Positions 55,487-63,461 of a stretch of 64,000 bases of DNA are shown one piece after another. The position numbers were made by a program, and so were the translations under genes. The stretch comes from JARKPK01 sp964631235. Its GTDB lineage: Bacteria > Planctomycetota > Planctomycetia > Pirellulales > Thermoguttaceae. Under the pieces are notes generated by a model. That model worked only from the letters and a program-made list of their open reading frames with translations. It was not told where the DNA came from and searched no databases. Position 1 is the stretch's first letter; the number at the start of each line of letters is the position of its first letter. The stretch covers positions 62,001-126,000 of the forward strand of contig CAZVZX010000002.1 in assembly GCA_964631235.1 (NCBI GenBank). The letters run 5' to 3'.

Positions 55487-55909
55487 GTGAATCGCATTGT
55501 TGTATTCGCCGCCGAGAACCGCTGGTTCTCATTCTATTCCGATTTCACCGATAAGCCGGTGGACTTGGAGCCGGTGGTCCGTGCGCTGATCGTGCTGACG
55601 ATCGCGTCGGCGGTCTTTGCGATCCTTTTTCACCTTTCTCAACGGCTTTCGGGCCGACGGAGCAACAGCCCGTTGGGGTTGTTCGTTGCGCTCTGTCGCG
55701 AGCATCGGCTTTCGTGGCGGGAAAGCTGGCTGTTGTGGCGCGTCGCGGCCGCGCACCAGTTGCGCGATCCGGCACGGCTATTCCTAGAAATGCAGTGGTA
55801 CGATTCGGCCCAACTCCCGCATCGGCTCCGCTCCTATTCGAGTCAGTTGGCGGGCCTGCGCGATCGACTGATCGGCTTGCCGACGGGCCCCGGCGCCGGC
55901 GGGGGCTGA
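55487..55909 (+). CDS. Small one-pass membrane protein, partner of the HEAT gene
   Basis: 140 residues, GTG start. A short N-terminal domain (ENRWFSFYSDFTDKPVDLEP) is followed by a membrane helix (about 31-52, LIVLTIASAVFAILFHLSQ) and a basic cytoplasmic part (LCREHRLSWRESWLLWRVAAAHQLRDPARLFLE). No family was recognised. GCAGG lies about nine bases before the GTG; a TTG nine bases further upstream would overlap that site. Confidence 0.7.
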   Translation: MNRIVVFAAENRWFSFYSDFTDKPVDLEPVVRALIVLTIASAVFAILFHLSQRLSGRRSNSPLGLFVALCREHRLSWRESWLLWRVAAAHQLRDPARLFLEMQWYDSAQLPHRLRSYSSQLAGLRDRLIGLPTGPGAGGG

Positions 55910-56106
55910 CCATGGCGATAGGCTAAACGCCAGCGTCCGTCAAACGACCGCCACCCGATAGGCCGCCCATGAGGCGCGGCAACGCCCTTCGTTTGAAGGC
56001 GGGGATCGTCCCCTTCCCGTTGCGAGCGGAAAAGGCGTCGGCCGAAAAAGGCATTGCCAGACAACGCGGCGGCCGAAAGCAGCGTCGGCCGATAGTGCCC
56101 CAAAGC

Positions 56107-57348
56107 TCAGCCGTCATCGTGAGGGAACTGGTCAAGCGGGCCGACCGCCGCGACCGCACACGCGGTCAAGGGAAAGAGTTCGAGTAGTTGTCCGATCTCG
56201 TTCGCGGTAACCGCGGCGAATTCCTCGATCACTGTCGGCAATGGTCGGTACCTGCGGTCGTAGAGCCAGTCGCCGGCCACGGCAAAAAGTCGGTGGCTCG
56301 GTCGCTCTTGTCCGAGCACGACGCGCGAAATGATTTTGTTCTTCGCTTGATCGATCTCTTTGCGATGCACCCCCGCGGTTTGCACAGAGTGAAAGATGCG
56401 TTGGAAGACGGCGTAGTTTTCGCGCACATCCTCCGGATTGCAGACGAGATCGGCGGCAAAGAATCCCGCATCGAAGTAGTCGTGGAATGACATCCCCGCT
56501 GATTCCGCTCGGCCGGGATCAACCAGTTCCCAGAAAAGCCGGCTTCCCACTTCGTCGCCGACAACGGTCGCCAGAACCGATGCCGCCGCGCGGAGCGGGT
56601 GTACGGCCGGCGGGGCGGGGCTGAGGCGCACGATGTACTCCATCGCGGCGGAGGGTTTGTGCAAAAGCAGCCGCGCCGTTCGATGGGTCGGATCTTGCCG
56701 ATCGACGACGGCGGGCGGTCCGCTCCATTCGGCCGTCGCCGCCCGAGCCTCTTCGACCAATCGGCCGAAGTCCACGTTGCCCGCGGCCGCCAACACCACG
56801 TTGGCCGGTGCGTAGCGGCGCCGGTGGTAGTCGATCATCAGCTCGCGGGTCATTTCCGAAATGCTTTGCCGCGTGCCGAGCACGCTGTGCGAAAGCGGAT
56901 GGCTGCCGAAGAATGCGGCACGCAGTTGATCGTCAGCCCCGAACGGGGGCTGATCCTCGTACATGTTGATTTCTTCGAGGATCACCTGCCGTTCCATTTC
57001 GAAATCGTCGGGGCGCAGGTCGGGGCGCAACAAGTCGGCCAGCAAGCGAACGGCTGCGGTTTGAAACTCGGGCAGCACGGCGGCGAAGTAGCCGGTGCTT
57101 TCTTCGCTCGTGAAAGCGTTGCACGTGGCGCCCATCGCGTCGAAGCGGCGATTGATCTCGTCCGAACGCACGTCGCCGCGCCCCTTGAAGGCCATGTGCT
57201 CCAAAAAATGGCTCACGCCCGACTCGGCCGCGGTTTCGTCGCGGGCGCCGGTCCGCACAAAGAACCCGAATGCCGCCGACACCGCCTGCCGGTTGCACTC
57301 GGCGACGACTTCCAGCCCGTTGGGCAAAACGGCACTAAGAAACTCCAT
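56107..57348 (-). CDS. M16 family zinc metalloprotease, active-type subunit
   Basis: 413 residues from ATG 57348. It has the inverted zinc motif HFLEH (His47, Glu50, His51) followed by the third ligand Glu in a later RQVILEEINMYEDQPP block, then the family pattern HPLSHSVLGTRQSI. M16B peptidases of bacteria degrade or process peptides and are often paired. The start overlaps the stop of the upstream M16 gene by 14 bases, so the two are translationally coupled. A longer frame adds 41 residues with no family similarity. Confidence 0.92.
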   Translation of the reverse strand: MEFLSAVLPNGLEVVAECNRQAVSAAFGFFVRTGARDETAAESGVSHFLEHMAFKGRGDVRSDEINRRFDAMGATCNAFTSEESTGYFAAVLPEFQTAAVRLLADLLRPDLRPDDFEMERQVILEEINMYEDQPPFGADDQLRAAFFGSHPLSHSVLGTRQSISEMTRELMIDYHRRRYAPANVVLAAAGNVDFGRLVEEARAATAEWSGPPAVVDRQDPTHRTARLLLHKPSAAMEYIVRLSPAPPAVHPLRAAASVLATVVGDEVGSRLFWELVDPGRAESAGMSFHDYFDAGFFAADLVCNPEDVRENYAVFQRIFHSVQTAGVHRKEIDQAKNKIISRVVLGQERPSHRLFAVAGDWLYDRRYRPLPTVIEEFAAVTANEIGQLLELFPLTACAVAAVGPLDQFPHDDG

Positions 57349-58582
57349 CGGGCATCTCCAACGCACAGGGGCCGAGCGTAACGATCGTGGCGGGCCGCGG
57401 CGGAAAGTCATGCAGATGTCGCTGGATCGCCCGCTCGTCCAATCGTTCAACCTCTTCTTGCAATTCCGCAAGTGTTTGAATGCGGCCTTGCAAGTGCCAT
57501 TGGTGCGCCAATTGGCTGCTCAGCGCCAGGCACGACTCGCGCTGCGTTACCAGCGCTGTTTTCGCCCGAGCCTTCGCGCGGGCCAATTCGTCGGCAGTTA
57601 CTCCCTGAGAAAGGCGGGGCAGCTCGCGCGCGATCGTGTCGAGGGTCACTTGGGCACGCTCTGCGGTGGTTGCGGCGTAGCAAAGGGCCAGGCCGCACTG
57701 CCTCATCGGCAGCAGCGCGGCATAAACCGAATAGCACAGCCCTTGCCGTTCCCGGACCTCGGTGAACAGACGAGAACTCAGCCCTCCGCCCAAAATGTCG
57801 ATGGCCGCCAAAGCGGCGGCACACTGTTCATGAGAATACGACACGTTTGGCCATGCGAGGGCCAAATGGGTTTGTTCCGAAGCATGCTCGATGTGCGTCA
57901 TCCCGCCGGAGTGAAACTCTTGCGGAGCCAGTGTCTCGGGCGGAACACCGCTCCAGTTGCCCCAGAACTGCTCGACGATCGCCTCGACCTCGGAGGCGGT
58001 TTGCGGACCGGCCGCGGCGATGATCGCACCATGCGGACTATAGCAGCGATTGTGAAAACGTCGAATGTCGTCGATGCTCACCGCATCAAGCCCCTGCTCC
58101 GTGCCGTTGGCCGGACGGTTCCAAGGCTCGCCGAGCGTTCGCTGCCGCAGCTCTTGTTTCGTCTTTTGGTGCGGATTGTCTTCGATCGCCCGCACTTCCT
58201 GAAGAGCCCCGAGACGGGCGGCCTCCAGTTCGTCTTCGGGCAAATGAGGCCGACGCACAATGTCGGCGAAGATTTCCATGGCCGCTTCGAACGCGTTGCT
58301 TCGCATTGCCGCGTGGAACTGAGACAACCCTTGGCTTACCGAGCCGCCGTGGTCGATCCCCAGCAGGTCGAGGTCGATGATCAACTGCCGGCTGTCGCGC
58401 GGACCTGCACCGCGCATCATCATTTCGCCGGTCAGGGCGGCCAGCCCGGCACGGTCGGCGGGCTCGTAAGCGCAGCCGGCCGGCACGAGCAGCGTGAACG
58501 CTGCCGTGTTCGCCCAGGGCATCTGTTGAGCAATGAGCGTCAGCCCATTCGAGAACGTGCGAATGCGGATTTCTTCCGTCAC
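57335..58582 (-). CDS. M16 family protein without zinc motif, partner subunit
   Basis: 415 residues from GTG 58582. It is M16-like throughout: RTFSNGLTLIAQQMPWANTAAFTLLVPAG, DILGGGLSSRLFTEVRERQGLCYSVYA. Where HxxEH should be it reads GLAALTGEMMMRG, so it cannot bind zinc in the usual way. Such inactive subunits form heterodimers with active ones in mitochondria and bacteria. The gene ends 14 bases inside the active subunit gene. A TTG start 75 bases upstream is also possible. Confidence 0.88.
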   Translation of the reverse strand: MTEEIRIRTFSNGLTLIAQQMPWANTAAFTLLVPAGCAYEPADRAGLAALTGEMMMRGAGPRDSRQLIIDLDLLGIDHGGSVSQGLSQFHAAMRSNAFEAAMEIFADIVRRPHLPEDELEAARLGALQEVRAIEDNPHQKTKQELRQRTLGEPWNRPANGTEQGLDAVSIDDIRRFHNRCYSPHGAIIAAAGPQTASEVEAIVEQFWGNWSGVPPETLAPQEFHSGGMTHIEHASEQTHLALAWPNVSYSHEQCAAALAAIDILGGGLSSRLFTEVRERQGLCYSVYAALLPMRQCGLALCYAATTAERAQVTLDTIARELPRLSQGVTADELARAKARAKTALVTQRESCLALSSQLAHQWHLQGRIQTLAELQEEVERLDERAIQRHLHDFPPRPATIVTLGPCALEMPDGVS

Positions 58583-58693
58583 GCCAAACACTTTTCGGCA
58601 AGGGGAATGTTCGTTGCGGAAGCGTCGTGTCACTCGATCCGTCGCGCCGTCCGGCAATCGCAGCGGCCGATCGCAGCCGTCGGACAGGCCGGC

Positions 58694-60655
58694 TCAGTAG
58701 TATAGCTCGACTCGATCGACCGCACAGGGGACGCGCCATCGCAGCCGCACGAATTGCACATCGGCGGGCGGCTCGGCTTCGATCTGCCATTGTGCTCCGA
58801 GCCCTCGTTTGCGTAGCTGCTCAGGCGCACGATCCTTCAAATGCTCGAACCCGCGCCGTTGCGACAAAGATACGATCTCGCGAAATTGCGTTCCGTCGGC
58901 GGAGACTTCGAGAGTAAGCGGCGCAGAATCGCCCGGCCCCGACCATGCGAACAGGCGGACGTGTTTGATCGGTCCCGGCGACCGGTAAACGATCGCGTCA
59001 TCTGGTTGGCCGCTGGCTCGATAAAGGTATTCGCCGAAGATTCCGTTGAAGCTGTTGTCGAGCTTCAGCCCCGGGGAGTGCTCGTGCGCCTTGCGGAGCG
59101 ACTCCAACTCATCAACCAGGCAGCCGTAACGAATGGAAACCGGGCCGACGACGTTCGACGGCGGCGACTCCCCGCTGGCGTTCTTGGCGATCACGCGGTA
59201 GCACCACGATTGACCGGGCCTGGCCGACTCGTCGACGAAAAGCGGCCGATAGGCGGTTGCAGCGTCCGACACCCCGTCGGCAACCACTTCCCAGGGGCCC
59301 TCTTTAGCGGCCGATCGTTCGATGCGATAAGAGTCGGCTCCGGTGGAACCACGCCAAGAGAACATCGCCTGAGTGTCGAATGGCAACAACTCCGGCGCCG
59401 CCGGGACGGGCAGCGGCACGACGGGTTCGTTGCGGATTTCGAAGGCCTTCTGCCGCAGCAGGTGAAGGATGGCCCGCTCGCGGTGCGCCTCGCCCGAAGC
59501 GAAGCCCGGCCAATGGTACGACATCAGGCTGGGATGCGTGAAGATCTGATGCCAGTAGAACCCTCCGTCGCGATGATGAAAGTACATGCTCCAAATCATT
59601 GCGCCGCTGACTTCGCTTTGCCGCACGGCGTCGAGGAAACGGCCGATCATCGGCACGTCGCTGCTCAGGCCGAACTCGCCGATGACCAGCGGCCGTTTGC
59701 CGGCCAGCTTCTTTCCATCCACTTCCAAGTTCTTCAGCCAGTCGCCGCCGTAATAGTGGCGCACGTAAACGTCGATGTTCGGATCGGGTTCGTCGGGAAT
59801 TCGGTCATCGCGTCCGTCGATCACCAGTTGGCGTGGGGCAAGCTCTTTAATGACGGCCGCCATCTCTGCTTGCCAAGCGGGAGGCGCCGTTCGCAACTCG
59901 TTGCCGAATTGCCAACCGAGCACCGACTTCTCTTCGCGATACTCGCGGCCGGTTAGCGTGTTCCTTCGGGTGAGCACATAGCGGATTGTCGCCTTGAAAT
60001 CCTCGCGGATTTGCGGGTCGGTATAGAAGTCGCCTCGCGGCTTGCCGCGGTGGGCGGCGTAAGTTTGGATGCCGCCGAGATAACCGCCCGCCTCGGCCGT
60101 CAGCGGGATCATCATCCGCACGGAATACTTCTCGGCCAAGGCAATCGCGCGGTCCATCACGACGAATGCCTCTTCGTTGAAGCGGCCCGGCGCCAAGACA
60201 TATGCGCGTACGGGCTCCGGCTCGTTCGGCGCGGCAATCGGCAGATTCCAAGTTCGCACGCAGCGCAAGTTCATCTGATCGAGCGTGCGAAAACCGTCTT
60301 CTTGCTCCCAGGCGTTGGGCCAAACCATTCGCTCGGGCATGCGCAGGGTAAAGTCGTAGGGCAGCACCAGGCCGGGCATGTTCGCCCCGACAAATCGCCA
60401 AGGGCGGTCGCCCTCGTACAACATGGCCCCGCGCCGCGTGATGAAGTGTTCCATCGCACGCGGCGCGGACTCCGCCGCCCACGCACTCAAGGGCACAGCC
60501 GCAATGGTTGCCAAATAGCTCCACAAAATTGCGAAAGCGGCCGCAGCCGCAACGAGGCGGCCGATTGCGTTTCGTCCCCGGTGGAACCGTGTTTCATTTT
60601 TCGCGGTTTTATTCAGGAGGACTGTTTGCCCAAAGAACAGCATTGCTCGGTTCAT
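58694..60655 (-). CDS. Secreted GH5-like glycoside hydrolase with fibronectin III-like domain
   Basis: 653 residues from ATG 60655 (GGAAG six bases upstream). The N-terminus includes a hydrophobic segment (about 31-60) encoded by repeat copy A and ending AWAAES, so a long signal peptide or anchor is likely. The catalytic barrel (about 65-420) has the acid/base Glu253 in GWQFGNEL and the nucleophile Glu327 in VIGEFGLSSD, as in GH5/GH-A endomannanase-type enzymes. A fibronectin III-like domain (about 435-520) and a C-terminal beta domain resembling a discoidin module follow. It should act on beta-linked polysaccharides outside the cytoplasm; the substrate is unproven. Confidence 0.85.
   Translation of the reverse strand: MNRAMLFFGQTVLLNKTAKNETRFHRGRNAIGRLVAAAAAFAILWSYLATIAAVPLSAWAAESAPRAMEHFITRRGAMLYEGDRPWRFVGANMPGLVLPYDFTLRMPERMVWPNAWEQEDGFRTLDQMNLRCVRTWNLPIAAPNEPEPVRAYVLAPGRFNEEAFVVMDRAIALAEKYSVRMMIPLTAEAGGYLGGIQTYAAHRGKPRGDFYTDPQIREDFKATIRYVLTRRNTLTGREYREEKSVLGWQFGNELRTAPPAWQAEMAAVIKELAPRQLVIDGRDDRIPDEPDPNIDVYVRHYYGGDWLKNLEVDGKKLAGKRPLVIGEFGLSSDVPMIGRFLDAVRQSEVSGAMIWSMYFHHRDGGFYWHQIFTHPSLMSYHWPGFASGEAHRERAILHLLRQKAFEIRNEPVVPLPVPAAPELLPFDTQAMFSWRGSTGADSYRIERSAAKEGPWEVVADGVSDAATAYRPLFVDESARPGQSWCYRVIAKNASGESPPSNVVGPVSIRYGCLVDELESLRKAHEHSPGLKLDNSFNGIFGEYLYRASGQPDDAIVYRSPGPIKHVRLFAWSGPGDSAPLTLEVSADGTQFREIVSLSQRRGFEHLKDRAPEQLRKRGLGAQWQIEAEPPADVQFVRLRWRVPCAVDRVELYY
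60511..60610 (-). repeat. Dispersed ~90-bp element, copy A (inside the GH5-like coding region)
   Basis: On the plus strand: TTGCGAAAGCGGCCGCAG, GAGGCGGCCGATTGCGTTTC, CCCCGGTGGAACCG and TTTCGCGGTTTT. On the minus strand, in frame, it encodes TAKNETRFHRGRNAIGRLV and AAAAAFAILW of the signal region. Copies B, C and D match it block by block. Confidence 0.8.
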
Positions 60656-61066
60656 CGGATGCTTCCAACTGTGGCCATAACGGGTGATCGACGCGTGTTG
60701 CGCTGAGTCAAGACAGGCCGATCGTGACGGAGCTGGTGGCTTGCTCGAGCCGGGTGAGAACGAACCGGACGACGGCAAGGCGGAAGCCGGCGGTCGGCAA
60801 CGACGTGCGGGTCGAGGGCCAGTGCGCGGCATGCCCGGTCGAGCCGCGGCCTTCGCGACGGGCTTCGACATTGAATCATGCGGCGCTAGGCGGCGTCAAG
60901 CAACGCGCGAACGACTCGGAAAGTGGCGGCAAGGCCTTCGGCCAATCGGTGCTTCCGCACGCAGCCGAGAACCCGCTTCCGTTGGTCGCTGGCACTCTTG
61001 CCGAGAGAACGAGCAACGCAAATTGGCGGTTCAACAGAGACGGAGACGGCCGGCTGCCCGTTGTGG
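60656..61066. other. Gene-free spacer
   Basis: Between two minus-strand genes. The GH5-like frame stays open upstream of 60655, but without any ribosome site or domain. No other feature was recognised. Confidence 0.4.
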
Positions 61067-62452
61067 TTACCGATAATAAACCGGTACGGCGCCCGCGCGC
61101 ATTGCTTGCAGTGCCTGATCGGCGTAGAAATCGGGCCGCTCGGCGAATCGTTGCAAGCTTTCTTCGCTCGAGAAGAGATAAACGCGACCGTTGTAGAAGA
61201 CGCCGTGTCGGCGATTTCCTTCGTTTTGCTGTCCCCGCTCGATCGCCAAGACGATGTCGATGCCGGAAAGGATCGGAGCATATCGGTCGGGATCGGCATT
61301 GAATCGGTCGCGTTGTTCCGGGCCGGCGAACAGGTAGGTCCGGCCGCGATGAACCAAGCCGTAGCGAGGATCGCCGGGAGTCCAACGCTGACGCTCGCAC
61401 AAATCCACCGGGCAAAAGCCGTCCAGCGCGAGCGGCGGGTTGATTGCGGCGACAGGGCTGCCCGCGGTTTCCACGTTCTGTTGCGCTGACGGGGCCACGG
61501 GTGCGGCAGGCTGCGGTGAAATGCCGGCGGGCATTGCTGTGCCCGGCGCCGGCTGATAGCCGCGATCAACCGTCGCAGGTGCCATTGCTGCCGGAACCGC
61601 TGTGGGCGGCATGCCTGCAGCAGGTGCGGCAGCAGGCACGGCAACAGGCACGTTGGGCGACGCAATGGGCGGCCGCTGTGTTGCTTGGGGAAACGCTTGC
61701 CCGGCTTGAGCAGCGGCATACTCCGGCGGTTGCGTCGTTGCTGACGGTGGAACCGTCTGCGCGGCCGGCAGATAAGCGTTCGCGCCCATTGGCGGCATGG
61801 CTGACGATGCCGGTGGCGGAGCGTAGGGTACCGCGGAGGTGGCCGGCGACGGGGCACTAACGGCTGGGGCGGCTCCGGGCGCAGGCAGGTAGCTGCCGGG
61901 CATCGGCGGAGCGTAATCGCCCATCCGCGGCAAACCTGCCGGACCACTCGCCGGTGCGCCGGCGACTCGCGGTGCGTTGCTGACCTGCGGGGCGGCGGCA
62001 ACTTGCGGCGCGGCGGCGGCTGGAACGCGCCGAGCGGCAGCGGCCGTTTGGTTCAGTCTGGCCAAGTAGTTGGCGGCGTCGAGTCGGCCTTGGATTTTGT
62101 CGAGCGGTTGGCCTTCGGCCGTAATCGCGACGGTGGTAGGCAGCGCGACAATTCCGTATTGCTTGGCCAAGGCGGGAACCTGATCTGCGTTGGCCTGCAT
62201 CAGCACGTACTGGGCCCGAAGGGCGTCGAGAACATCGGGCCGACTGAGCACGTCGCGCTGCATCACTTTGCATGCAGGGCAACGTTCGCCGTAAAAATAG
62301 ATCAAAATGGGCTTGCCCGTGGCGAGGGATTGTTGGCGGGCGGCCTCAGCCGATGCCAGCCAAGCTGGACCAAGCGGATCGGCCTTCGCCCCCGACACTG
62401 CCAACGCAATGATTACGCCTGCCCAAACGCCGCGCCACGAACGAACGCACAT
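61067..62452 (-). CDS. Secreted thioredoxin-like protein with two YHS-like C-terminal units
   Basis: 461 residues. A signal peptide (about 1-24) precedes a thioredoxin domain with CPAC (Cys58, Cys61) in FYGERCPACKVMQRDVL and the cis-Pro GIVALPTTVAI. A long Pro/Ala-rich linker (about 145-350) separates it from the C-terminus, where two related units occur: GFCPVDLCERQRW...VHRGRTYLFAGPEQRDRF and GVFYNGRVYLFSSEESLQRF, each ending in a segment like those of YHS metal-binding domains. The second unit lacks the cysteine pair seen in the first. It probably acts on disulfides or metal sites outside the cytoplasm. Confidence 0.82.
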   Translation of the reverse strand: MCVRSWRGVWAGVIIALAVSGAKADPLGPAWLASAEAARQQSLATGKPILIYFYGERCPACKVMQRDVLSRPDVLDALRAQYVLMQANADQVPALAKQYGIVALPTTVAITAEGQPLDKIQGRLDAANYLARLNQTAAAARRVPAAAAPQVAAAPQVSNAPRVAGAPASGPAGLPRMGDYAPPMPGSYLPAPGAAPAVSAPSPATSAVPYAPPPASSAMPPMGANAYLPAAQTVPPSATTQPPEYAAAQAGQAFPQATQRPPIASPNVPVAVPAAAPAAGMPPTAVPAAMAPATVDRGYQPAPGTAMPAGISPQPAAPVAPSAQQNVETAGSPVAAINPPLALDGFCPVDLCERQRWTPGDPRYGLVHRGRTYLFAGPEQRDRFNADPDRYAPILSGIDIVLAIERGQQNEGNRRHGVFYNGRVYLFSSEESLQRFAERPDFYADQALQAMRAGAVPVYYR

Positions 62453-63117
62453 TGGTTTCGGCCCTTTGTTGTTGGCCAACGATACTGGCAATGCCTGACG
62501 CAGTCTGCTCCAAGTGCGGGATCGGCAAGGCTTCCGATCCCATCGGCCCGGCTCTACTGGCGGTGTTTGCCGCGGGCCATCAGAACGGCGATGCAACTTG
62601 CAAGAATTCGGGCGGGGTCGGTTCCTTACCCAATTGGTGTCTCAAGTCGCTTCGTCGTTCCGAGAAGCAGGAAGCGCCGCTCGAACTCGTTGGAAATCGT
62701 TGCGGCGTTGCGCATCGACCTTCCAAGAGACATTGCAGGCGCTCCGGGGTATTAATCGGCGAACTGTACGGTAAAGATTGGCAAAATTTGACGGTTGTAG
62801 CGGTTTTCCGGGGCCGGGAGGTGATCCAATCGCGTAAAAAAGTAAGTAATTGCACCCCGGCAATCGCTTGCCAACGACCCCGGCACGCAATCTTTGTGGA
62901 CAATACGGTTATTTTGATCTTTCGGTCGGCCGCGTTGTCCGCGTATATTTGCACGCTGCACGCGGCCCGTGGATGCAGCGATTCGGCCTGAACTGCCGAG
63001 TACGCGAACAGCCGGGGAGCCGGTCGTGGTGAATCGCGTTGCGGCAGTCTTTCGATGCGCCTTAAGGCTAGGCGGTTTTACAGGGTGCCATCGCGGTTTT
63101 TTGGGGGAGGGACACTC
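62453..63117. other. Gene-free spacer between divergent genes
   Basis: Should hold the promoters of both neighbours. No gene was recognised. A region near 62795-62840 faintly recalls the dispersed element but is too weak to call. Confidence 0.45.
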
Positions 63118-63381
63118 TTGATCGATCGTTGGCGCAGAGTGATTTGGGTCTGCGTGTTGATGGGGGCTGCGTGCGGCTGCGCCCAAGATCGCCCCGATTT
63201 CGGATGGCCTCGGCTTTTCGGTCCCGGTCCCTCCGACCGTCAGCAGCAGCGGGCCGTGCGATTCGATCCCTACCCGCAAGACAACGGCGGGCCGGCGCTG
63301 ACGGGGGTGCGTCCGCGCGAGTATGAAAAGCCGATTCCTGAAATCGATCGTGCGCGTTGGCAGCAACCCGGGCTGCAGTAG
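63118..63381 (+). CDS. Small lipoprotein
   Basis: 87 residues, TTG start. A short signal (MIDRWRRVIWVCVLMGAA) leads to a lipobox with Cys near residue 20, followed by a polar, Pro-rich tail. The TTG was chosen because GGGGGAGGG lies six bases upstream and the product then begins with a proper signal; an ATG 63 bases upstream is the alternative. The function is unknown. Confidence 0.65.
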   Translation: MIDRWRRVIWVCVLMGAACGCAQDRPDFGWPRLFGPGPSDRQQQRAVRFDPYPQDNGGPALTGVRPREYEKPIPEIDRARWQQPGLQ

Positions 63382-63461
63382 CGGAACAAGCCCGCAGAAA
63401 AGGCATCGCGGTTCAAGCGGTGTTGAAAACGGTTGAACATGGCGAGAGCGGGCACTGCGGC

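Noticed and set aside
57095..58705. A 536-codon plus-strand frame over the M16 genes
   Set aside because: Antisense to two M16 genes with clear family motifs and a coupled overlap.
62795..62840. Possible sixth copy of the dispersed element (GCGGTTTTCCGGGGCC)
   Set aside because: Only a short block matches and the order of further blocks is lost; indistinguishable from chance by eye.
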